NCBI GenBank assembly: GCA_014706295.1
Contig: JACSVZ010000015.1
Coordinates: forward strand, 56,851,535-56,915,534
DNA: 64,000 nt
Direction of reading: 5' to 3'
DNA from: Lycocorax pyrrhopterus obiensis
Lineage: Eukaryota; Chordata; Aves; Passeriformes; Paradisaeidae
This document shows, piece after piece, positions 13,770 through 24,010 of the stretch (position 1 is its first letter; the number at the start of each line of letters is the position of its first letter). The translations under genes and the position numbers were made by a program. Under the pieces are notes generated by a model. The model searched no databases. It saw only the letters and a program-made list of their open reading frames with translations, and had not been told where the DNA came from.

Positions 13770-14516
13770 ACGTTATCCAGTTGAAAAGGCTTTGCTAAAT
13801 CCTTTGACACTGTCTCCCCAGAGCATTTCTCTGGAGAAACTGGCAGCCCGTGGTTTGGACAGGTGCACTGTTCATGAGGTAAAAATCTGGCAGATGGCCA
13901 GGCCCAGAGAGTGGTGGTGAATGGAGTTATATCCAGCTGGGGACCACTCAGTGGTGGTGTTCCCAGGGCTCAGTGCTGGGGCCAGCTCTGTTTAATACCT
14001 TTATCAACAATCTGAACAATGGCATTGAGTGCTTCCTCTATCAGTTTACAGACAAAATCAACCTAGGAGGGAGGGAGTGTTGATCTGCGAGGGCAGGAAG
14101 GCTCTACAGAGGGATCTGGACAGGCTGGATCAATGGGATGCGGCCAGCTGTGTGAGATTCAACAAGTTCAGGTGCTGGGTCCTGCTCTTGGGTCACAACA
14201 ACCCCTAGAGTGCTGAGAGGAGGTTGTACTGACCTGGGGGTCAGTGTCTCCTCCCAGGTAACAAGTGATAAGACAACAGGAAATGCCCTCAAGTTGTGCC
14301 AGGGAAGGTTTAGATGGAATATTAGGAAAAATTTCTTCACTGCAAGTGTGGTCAGGCACTGGAACAGGCTGCCCAGGAAAGTGGTAGAATCACCAACCCT
14401 GGAAGTGTTCAAAAGATACTTTGGGGCTATAGTTTAGTGGTGAACACAGTGGTGCTGGATTAATAATGGTTGGACTCCATGATCTTGAGGGTCCTTTTCA
14501 ACCTTAATGATTCTAC
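13770..14516 (+). mobile_element. CR1 LINE fragment: ORF2 reverse-transcriptase end plus 3' tail
   Basis: A decayed CR1 (chicken repeat 1) non-LTR retrotransposon, antisense to TMTC1. The 5' part translates with frameshifts and stops to the CR1 reverse-transcriptase C-terminal region: LEKLAARGLDRCTVH, then VPRAQCWGQ (from VPQGSVLGP out of frame), then [11 protein letters not shown] and the RNKFN-type segment. The 3' part (from about 14250) is the standard CR1 3' region, with GTAACAAGTGATA, the [18 protein letters not shown] reading, and a terminus ending near GATTCTAC. Between the two parts some CR1 sequence appears to be missing near 14,215-14,260, suggesting an internal deletion. It is 5'-truncated and non-functional. 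Its left boundary is uncertain by some tens of bases. Confidence 0.88.
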
Positions 14517-15540
14517 AAAAACTAAAGTCTTCTTCAAACATAACATGGGGGATGACCACGCCATACCGAATTCCCAGGACTCCTGCCTTCCCTGAAGCTT
14601 CCTTCGTGTCCTGACAGAATTACCAGGGGGACAAGAACACACTGAATCACCACACTAAATCAACATCAGTAATCACAAACTCTGGTGTCCTCCCATGGCA
14701 GGGAGATATCTTTTGTCAAAACCTGTGCCTTGACTTTGATATGGAAACAGCTCCCTTTTTCAGGCTCTCACATATGTTTTTTCTTCCTTAATACTTTTTT
14801 AAGTAAGATACTGCATATAAAATCTGCCCCCTATTAAAATATAAGCTTTGAAGGCAGAAAACACTTCCAGAAATTATCTTAAGAACCATACTGAACTTTA
14901 TCAAATCTTGAGTCATCATTCTTTTCATACAAGTGTGCACTTCATTACTTGGTAATGGAACAATAATTGCTCTTCAGTTATGCAAGATGCACCTCTAATT
15001 TGTAAGGGGTTTCTGGAGAGGTAATGACAGATGCTTAAAAAAATCAAATATGAGAATATGAAAAGTCACGTAAAAGATAATGGTAAGCACAGAGTAGCCT
15101 GACAGCTGGGTCACAGTCTCAGTATAAAGGCATAATGTAGCTGTTCTGTCTAATGCATTCTTAAACACTGAACCTGAAACCAAATTAATCATACTACTTT
15201 GCACTTTAATCTAACTGAATCTCACAAATGAAGCATCATCCACATAGGTCAACACCTGACATCCCTGCTTTCCTGACAGCTTCCTACACACTCTAGGTAA
15301 GGCTGCCAGCAATTCAGCAGAAGGCATTTTTCCCCTCTGAAATTATGCTTCCTGATCATCAAACATATTGGGTGTGAAATAAAGATACCAATCTATATAT
15401 TTTCTGGTTTCTAAAACTCAGTGTAAAACCTGCTAGGAACTCTATTGTGAGGGACAATCTTGTGTTAAAAGGGACGATCATTCCAAATTTTCTCCACTCC
15501 CTTTTCTCCAACTTTACCAGCGTGAGCAGGGGCTCAGCGC

Positions 15541-15920
15541 AGCATTTCAAAGACCACGTGTTCGCTCACAGCCCCTCCAGACAAAATGTCAACTCCAGAC
15601 TTTGAGCGCTTGCGTTTGCTGATGCGTGGCAGCGCTCCTAAGATCAGGAGCAGCACACCATCCAAATGTCATCTGCGCGTGCAGATGCAAGATCAAGTGC
15701 ACCTCCTCATATGACTAATTTTCCAATTAAGATTGAAACACTGTTGTGCTAAAAACACAACAAGCACGTGGGAAGAGCTTGTTCTTGCTCCATAGGGACT
15801 TATTATCAAAGATACGCTAATTTTACTCTAATCAATTTGGTTTTACTCGGCAAAGCACTGACTTTCACAGTATGGCAATTTTGCGCTGCAAAACGTAACT
15901 GTATTTTACTGCTTTCAAAC
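15541..15920. promoter_or_regulatory. CpG-retaining candidate enhancer in intron 5
   Basis: About 13 CpG dinucleotides fall in 380 bases of otherwise ordinary base composition, while neighbouring intron sequence has very few. It includes two CACGTG E-boxes (15555-15560 and 15765-15770), two AGCGCT sites, a TGCGCGTGCA motif and an ATCAAAG site. Kept CpGs without an overall GC rise suggest an unmethylated or selectively constrained regulatory element. There is no coding signal on either strand. Function is inferred only. Confidence 0.35.
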
Positions 15921-16479
15921 AGTTCAGTATGACACCCAAAGGAAAATATTTTTAAAAAACAACAACAAAACAAAGAAAGACTGGCAAATGCTTAGAAAGC
16001 TTGCTTCACCCACTCTGATCTCCATGCCAGTGCAGACATATTATTAACAGGACCCAACTATCTAATCTGAGACTTGTTCCAATCCAAACACATAAACTAC
16101 ATCACAACAGCAGCTGCTGAGTAGATGTACCCAGAGGAAGCCCAGCCTTTAGTCTGTCTGGAAGAACGATAAAACAACAATCACAGACTGCAAAACTTTC
16201 AGCAAGGAGAGCCCTGTTTAATCTACTGGAAAAAGACATAATGAGATGCAGTGCTTGGCAGCTGAAATTAGATAGATCAGACTAGAAATAGGCACATTTT
16301 TAACAGCGAGAATAGCATACTGCTGCAACCATCCACCTAAGGATTATTTCAAATACTCCATCACATCAAGTCTTTAAATTCAGGGCTGCTGACAGATGTG
16401 TGACACAGCTTGCAGAGAAATGCAGGCTTCATGCAGTAATTCTTACATGGAGCTCTGTCTCTTGCACCATGCTCTAGTT

Positions 16480-16530
16480 CAGATTAGATGATCATAAATG
16501 GTCCCTCTTGACCTTAAAAATCTACAGTGA
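16480..16530 (+). mobile_element. Short fragment of an old CR1-type 3' end
   Basis: The segment GATTAGATGATCATAAATGG followed by TCCCTCTTGACCTTAAAAAT and CTAC resembles the 3' terminus of old sauropsid CR1 families (consensus-like GATGATCATAATGGTCCCTT...). Upstream sequence is too diverged to extend the call. Confidence 0.55.
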
Positions 16531-17749
16531 CGCTCAAGTAATGGTAAAAATTACTTCAAGGAGTTGCAGCTCTGCACAACCCAGAGAGATCACAAACTGT
16601 GTGACAGTTCTGCACCAATAGCCTGTGTCATTTCCTTCCCATACACACTGGCTGAGGGCCACAGACAGAGCTGGGCTGGACAGCTAGCAGTCAGGAATCA
16701 AATTTAGTCCCTTGCTCTTGGGTTAGCAAAAGCTGAAAGAAATGTAAAAAAACTACCATGTACCTTGAAGAAGCACTTCCCCCCTAAAACATCAGCTGCC
16801 TGAAGTGTCAAGGACTTTGAAAAGAAAGAAATAAAAACTGGTCTAATTCACATTTCCCAGCAGAGGGTTGCTGCAGTGTGGTCTTTATAAAAATGGCACA
16901 GGAAGAACGACAAAAAATTCTCTCTTCCTCGAATAACTGAGCAAATCTAAAATAGTTAATCCTGGAAACATTCTCAAAAGATTAGCCATGGCTCAACTAA
17001 CTTTAACGATGATAATTTTTAATTTAATTTAAAGTTGAATATCCTTGTGCAATAATGGTAGAGATGAAGGACTATTAGGGAATAATCTTGTTTACGGATC
17101 AGTGAACTCAGGAAAATTGCCAAGGCACTGTGAAACATATTCCTTATTCACACCTCATAATTAACTGAGTGTTCTGCTGCAATATTAAAGTCATCTTCGT
17201 TATGAGAAAGCTGCTCATTTGAGCTGGTATGCCACTGAGGGGTCTCATTCGGTTCTGGCATTTCCAAACTCCCAGGAAAAAGCACCTTCAGTCCATAAAA
17301 ACAGCAGATTCCCAAAGTGTAAGGGAAGGCAGAGAAAGCCTTTAGCCCATGACAAAAGCACGGCTTGTGCAGAGAAAAAAACCACTTCTCTCCTTCCTTA
17401 ATGCCACCTGGGAGCATTTCTCTTTTAAAAGCAATTGAAAGAAGAAAATGCAGTTCTCTTAATTAATTCACATTGAAAGGCGCTTTTGATGGAGTCAAGA
17501 GGCCAAATCAGATCAAAGTAAATAATGCAACAAATAGTGACATGAAAGCCCTGGGACGGCAGCTATCACGGCTTGCACTGTCTAGATCTTCGTACTCAAA
17601 AGCAACAAATGCTGAAGCTTTCAGCTTCCAGGAAAGCAGAGGAGAATAGAGGGGCTCCATCCTTTCAGCAAATTTTAAGAAAGAAATTGTCCATTTACTG
17701 GGAGGAAGACTTTTTTGAGGTACATCTGCTTAAGATCTGGGAAATCCTA

Positions 17750-17830
17750 GATTAAGTCTCTGCTTTATGTCAGATTTTATGTTTGTGAATTCGGACAAAT
17801 GCTCAAACTCTCTGCCCTTAGGTTTAGAGA
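17750..17830 (+). repeat. Possible second SINE relic (MIR-like)
   Basis: TCTCTGCTTTATGTCAGATT through AATGCTCAAACTCTCTGCCC resembles the MIR core (CTGTGTGACCTTGGGCAAGTCACTTAACCTCTCTG) only in outline. Weak support. Confidence 0.22.
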
Positions 17831-18269
17831 GGTAACGCTTCCCCCTGAGCACAGACACGAGGGGATTCTGCCCCTCTACTCAGCCCACAAGCTTTGCCAA
17901 GCCAAGGTTTCTTTGAGATATTACTGATCCCCAAACAGCAGTTAAGAAGGGAAGGATATACTGTAAACCCACATCTAGGTAACTGAGACCCAGATACAGC
18001 GGCTGCACACTTCGATGGTGTCGTCTCTGGCCCCAAAACCAGCCAGGCCCACCTTAGCTTAGTTCAGCATCTTGCTCCAGCCTTTCCCATGTACTGGGGA
18101 ACAGGCCAGGCAGATGCAGCCAAAGCCAGTACACACAACAGAAAACACGGTAATAAAATATACTCAGATTCTTCCATTCAGATTTTTACTGTACATATTA
18201 CCTAAACAGACTCCAGTCAAAACAAAAGAATAAACAATAAAGAAAAAAGTGATGCCATAAATCAGCACC

Positions 18270-18285
18270 AAAAAAAAAAAAAAAA
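18270..18285. repeat. (A)16 homopolymer
   Basis: 16 consecutive A on the plus strand, about 110 bases before the CR1/L3-like fragment. Confidence 0.95.
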
Positions 18286-18394
18286 GCAGCTTGTGAAAAA
18301 CAGAAGTAATAGTACAACAAATAAAAATCCAAGTCCCAGCATCTGGAGTCCTGCATGTTATTCTGAGACCTTCCCTTCCTCTGCCCATTTCCCA

Positions 18395-18770
18395 AAGGAT
18401 CTAATAGAGATCAAAGAGGTACAGGAAAGGATAATAAGGCTCATCAGACACATGGAATGGTGTCTGCATGAGGAGAGAGGAGAGAGAACAGGGCTCTCCA
18501 CCCTGGGAAGGGAGTACACAGAGATACTATAAAATTATGAAGGGCCTGGGGAAGGGAACCAGCAAAATTACTTTCTACTTCTTATCACACAAAGTCAAAG
18601 GGCTCCTAATGAAATGATCAGGTTTCAAGCAAACAAGAAGATTCCTTTATATGGTGTGTAATTAAAATTACAGAACTCACTGCAACAAGAGGCCCTCAAA
18701 GTCAGAGGGGAGAAGGGTTCTAAAAAGGAAATTAGGCAACTCCACAGAGGACAGGTCCACGGAGAGTCTT
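18395..18770 (+). mobile_element. Ancient CR1/L3-like LINE fragment
   Basis: Contains strings typical of the 3' regions of old CR1/L3-like elements: AGGATAATAAGGCTCATCAG, the block reading R-T-G-L-S-T-L-G-R-E in one frame, AAAATTATGAAGGGCCTGGG, and GAACTCACTGCAACAAGAGGCC. It is diverged, with no intact frame. Orientation is plus, like the other CR1 copies in this intron. The subfamily is not assigned. Confidence 0.55.
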
Positions 18771-20140
18771 AAACACAGTGCTCTAGATACAGCATCCAGA
18801 TCCATGGACTCTAAATCAATGCCTGGCACACATTCAGCAGCCACAGTAAGGAAAGATAACCCTGTGCTGGCCCCATTCCCATTCTTCTCTTCTCTGTAAG
18901 CATCTAGTAATGACCACAGTCAGAACATAGACCTAGATGGATTGCTGGTTTGATATGGTGTTCCCACAATGTTCTTCTATTATGTTAAATATACTGATAG
19001 GTGTTCAACAGACAAATCCTAACTTAAAGTAAAAGGAATTCTTTCTTTGTTTTTCCTTGAAGAAATGCAATGCAAAAATTCTTCTATTTATATTAATGCA
19101 TAGCACTAGACCAAATGCATGAACAAATGCCTTCTGCGTGGAAAGCTATCCATCATCTCCAAAAGCTTGTATGGGCAATGAATGAAGGAATTTCATTTTC
19201 CATACTGAGTAATTTCATGATGGAGATACCATTCAGGACCATAGGCAGGGTCATGACAGTGAATCCACAGCATGCCAGCCAAGATCAGCCAAGGAATGCT
19301 GATCATAACAGACTGATCAGAAAGGCCAGCATTAGCAGCCATTTAGACCACAGACCGGGTGACAGCTTACTAAAATGAAAATTCCTGATGCTTCTACCAA
19401 AAACATTTGTATTCTAAGCAATTCATCTGCTGAAATGAATGCATGATATAACTATGAGAGAGAACAGGGGAGGAGAGGGAGAACAAAACCAACAAATTAA
19501 TTGAGTTTACTACCAGAAAACAAAAGAAACATCTCTGCTTCAAACATTCACAGATAACTCACAGGTGCAGTGATACAAGATGCTGTCATGAGATTAGGCA
19601 GAGATTACGGTAAATGCAATTAAATCAGCTAATGCCAAAATATTCCAAGAGCACCCAAGGCCATCATTTTACACCAGCTTGGCTCTACAGAAATTCCTAA
19701 CATTGTCTTGTAGGAACTGTTTGGGTAAGAGTGGTGTATGAGGGGATAAAGCTGTGTTCTACGGGAAGGATATAAAGGTAATGTTCCATCTCCCTTCCAC
19801 CTCTAACTGATAATTACTCTTTCCCTGAATTTTCTTTTGAACAATCAGTGGAAAACTTCCTTCCTAAGCTTTTCCTGCTAATTTTCCTCTTTGGAAGAAC
19901 ACCCAGAGGGTTTGTTGGCATCTTTCACAGATTAAATGGAACTGTACTTTATTCCATACTTTTTATATTAGCACAACCAATGTGTAACCACAGTTAGTTT
20001 CAAAGTAATGATTTTATGTTTAATACTTCCTTACTCTAGAGCTGATTTGCAAAGCCAAGGGATTTCACAGGTCACAAAAGGAGAGATTTGAGCAGACCTC
20101 AGCCCCCAGCCTGAGCAGAGGATCTACAGGAAACATGCTG

Positions 20141-20174
20141 CCTCTGTTTAAAGCTGCAAAGCTTTAAACAGAGG
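20141..20174. repeat. Perfect inverted repeat, 15-bp arms, 4-base loop
   Basis: The left arm CCTCTGTTTAAAGCT (20141-20155) and right arm AGCTTTAAACAGAGG (20160-20174) are exact reverse complements around the loop GCAA. On the plus strand the loop has the GNRA form. Pairing stops abruptly outside the arms. It lies in TMTC1 intron 5. No terminator role is expected in a vertebrate intron. Confidence 0.9.
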
Positions 20175-23100
20175 GAACAACTGCATTATCCACATGGCAA
20201 AAGAATGATACTTTCTTAAGACAACCAAACCTAACTTTTAGAAAGGAGGTTAAAAAAAAAAAATCAAAATAACCACCACAGCATATTCCAGTGGAAGATT
20301 ATCATTTAAACCACTCCATGATCAGCTGTGGCAGGCAATGAGAATTCATAAGGCAAAGCAGGGTGTCGCCAGATGCTGCGAGACCTGTCGGACCTGGAAA
20401 GCAAACACTCGACAGCAACATTCCAACAGCCCAAGCACAAAGCTGACTTTTCACGGCTTACTTTGGCCAATATCTGAATTTTAGCATGGATGTTTGGGAA
20501 TGTGGAATGCATTTACAAGAGTCCCTTCTGCACTGCAGTTTCCTGGATATTCACATTCTGGAAATTGCTAAAAAGAATAGAAACAAAAAATCTGCATTTC
20601 AAAGATCAAGAGAGAAAAGTGTGTTCCAGCATTTCCAAGCCAAGTAGAAGATTAAGGTTTCTAATGCACTCGTTGGAAAAGAATATTGGGATAACTGCAT
20701 TAGAAATGTGAAAGAGGATTTAATACTCTACTTTAGATTAACTTGAAGATTAAGTTTCTAGTCAGGGAAGAATCTGTTCATCTTGGAAAGCATACAGGGA
20801 GGATGGGAGAAACATTACACATGCTAGCAGGTTTTTTTTAGACTTTTTAAATCAAATATTAAGTCTCAAGAGCTACTTCATATTAAAAAAAAAATCAAAG
20901 TAACACTTATCACACAACCGAAACCATCCACCTAAAGTCGCCCTTGATGAGACTGGTGTCCTCGTGGTTTCAAGCAAATGATTGCTTGTATCAGCCTGTG
21001 AACACTTAAAGCCAAGTAACTTAGTCCTGAGAGTCTGCTGTCCTTCCCTTCATACAGGCTGTGATCACCAGGTTCATAGAGGAGACGTGGACCAGCTTGA
21101 AAAGCATCAGTCATTAATGAGGTAGGTGGTTACAGCCGATCCCTTCACTCCTGAGATCAGCCTAAAAGTCTCCAATAGATGTCCAAAAATGTGCCTGGAA
21201 GCCAAAGCGTAAGAGAGAAATTGTTCAATTATATTTGCTGTCCAGGGAAATACCTGCAATAATCTGGGTATCATCCATCTTCAGGTGTTGTGGTTGGGTT
21301 GGTTTTTTTTATTTCCTGGGTGACTGAAATACTGTTCTGTGCCAAACTAACCCAGATCTACTGCAAGGAAAATGACCTGGCAAGCCATTAGGGTTTGTTT
21401 TTGTTTCTCAGCCGCTGTTAATTTTTTGACACTGGTTTACAGGGCTTTCAGAGAAAGCCAATGAACACGGGCACGCTGCTGTTTCAAACACTGCTTTAAT
21501 GAGACTGCCATGAACTGTGAATAGAAAGGCAGTCCTGTGAAGTAAAGGGAATGAACAGAGGCTCCTGTGAGTCAGCTCTGGGACACACAGGCTGCACCTA
21601 CAAATTGGGGATTTCCAATTAGCAACACAGGGAACAGAAGAGGCTGACGTACAATGAAGTGACTGCAACTGCAGGGCTTAAACGCAACTCCCATTAATGA
21701 GAGAAAAAACCCCTCTCCCTCTGCACACGAATGAATAAGCGATCAGCATCTTTCAGAAGACGGGGAAAAAAGAAACCCAAAACCACCAAAACCAGTCATT
21801 AACTTTTCCTCCTGATTCTGTTCTGCACAGCACCGTTCTTTGTCCCAGGCACAGTTTCCACAAAAATGGATTTTAATGAACTAAATGAAAGTCTAAAACA
21901 TCTTTAAAGTTTAAATAATCTTCTCTAAAAAGAAGGAAAAAAAAAAGCTAGAACATGTTAAGTCATCATCAGCTAAGAAAAATAACATCAGACTCAGTCT
22001 TGTACCTTTTTTCTGACATTCAATGTACATGAAGGCAAACTACTTCAGTTTATTTGCTGCTTACTGAAATAAACAGGGCCTTTTGGTACTGTCACATATA
22101 AATACTCAGGAGAAATTATTTACTTTCCATTTCCTCCTAGGAAGTATTTAAAAAGAGGGAGAGGGGTGTTTTTCTGTACTGTAAGAAAAGTGCTATCCGA
22201 AACAGTGGCTGAAACACAGATCCAACAAAGGGTGTCAAATTTAAAACCAACTCTCTTCTATTCAAACAAGTGCATGCACAAGTGCCTACTTTTCCAGCCA
22301 CAAGGAAGCCAAGAGTGAGATCAGCTGTGGCTCTACGCCACCCCAAGCACCAGAGCAGAGCAGGCTCCTGGCTTCTGCCTGGCTCTCCACTCTCCCTCCT
22401 CCTCAAACCCAGGCAGCAAGCACAGGGAAAACTCACAATTTAGCTATAGGGCAGAGGAGAGCTGAACCCCCAAAGCTGGAGAAACGAGGTCAAAAAGAAA
22501 CTGGGGTTTGCAGCCCATGGAGCAGAAACCCATGCAGAGGGAAGGAGATAAGCAAAGACAGTGAGTGCTGATGGCTGAAAGAATCCAGAGGGACCTTGCT
22601 CCCATGCTGGGCAAAGCTCCCACGGCAGAAGATTGAACCGGAGAGATGGGAGGAGTGGGGAGCACATGGATGATATGCAATAGGCAATACAAGGACACAG
22701 ATCAGGGCCCTTGAACTGGCTGGGCAAGGACTTAGGGGACAGGAGTACAGGAGGGACCGTGGGAGTGAGACTGACACAGTAGCTCTTGAGGAAAGCAGCA
22801 AGATCCATAAGGCAAAGCCTGAGGAGCAAAGACTGGAAGCAATTAAATGAGTAAGGAAAAGCAAACAAGAGATGAGGACAGGCTGCAGTAGATGAGGCAG
22901 GACAACAAACTGGGGACAGAGGAAGGAAAGGGCTGCCAGAAGAAACTGCACATGCTGGACCGGGTTCACTCCTCTCAGAGTCTGGAAGGGAATGGCATAT
23001 CATTGTGTCTCCTCTGTCTGAAAACATCTAAAGGAAAAGGTCCCTCATCTCTCAATCCTGACTCCTATAGGGCACAGTCTACTGCTGCCACCAGCTAGTC

Positions 23101-23879
23101 TGCTTGCCCAACCAGCAGATGTCCATGAAGTAAATACAAAGGTGAATCCAACTCTTAACATCCATGTGGTTCCCCACTACAAAATTTCTGGCTGTTCACT
23201 TTACTTGTTCTGAATAGCCAGGAAGTTACACATCCAGAAACTATGCCAAAAGTACCTTAAAAGGTTACAGACTAAAGTAACAAACTGCAAGGAAATACCA
23301 GCACTTGGTAGTCTGTACACAGAGGAATTATTGAGAAGTTGTAAATCTGTCTCAGAGCAGGACTTGAATAATATGAAGTAAATAGGGCACAGGGCAATGC
23401 TCTGGACCAGGAAGAAACAAAATATTGAATAGCTACTCATTAAGTGAGCACCATCCATTCTGGGCAATGAATCAAGCAGGGATTGTGCAAAAAAGAAAAA
23501 GCTATGTGATAGTGTAATTAAAGACTGCCACAATATAAACACACAACGAGGCCAAAATTAAATCAGGTCTTTCCTACCTAGTGCGTGCATAATTTTGCAG
23601 CACAATGAGGTCTAAACAAATCTTTTTCTGCATGCATGCAACCTTAGTCATCACCGTACCAAAGCAGTGCTGTTCTTAACTAAACTTCAGCCTCCAAGCA
23701 ATGAGTTCAGTTACTTGTACTGAAACAGCACTCGAAGATTTCAAAAATTAAGGTGCATAATGGCACAAGCATTCCTAAGAGAGAATCCTTGGCTTTGTTT
23801 CTTTTTTAGGGAGGAACAGAAATCTTAAAACAACCAGCACATCACACAAATGGAGGGGGAAAAGCAGCATGCATTACTG

Positions 23880-24010
23880 TGCCTCATCTTCCAGCACATG
23901 CCATGGGAAGAGAGAGATGTAATTATTTTCCTAAGATTACACAAGGGTTCTCTGGAAGACAGTTGCAAGCCAGAGCGTGTAAATCCTTGGCTGAATTCAA
24001 GGCTGTGAGC
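23880..24010 (+). repeat. Possible relic of an amniote SINE
   Basis: The stretch with CCTAAGATTACACAAGGGTT, then GCAAGCCAGAGCG, loosely follows the core of old MIR/CORE-type SINEs (CCAAGGTCACACAG...GCAGAGCC). Similarity is weak and judged by eye. Confidence 0.25.
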
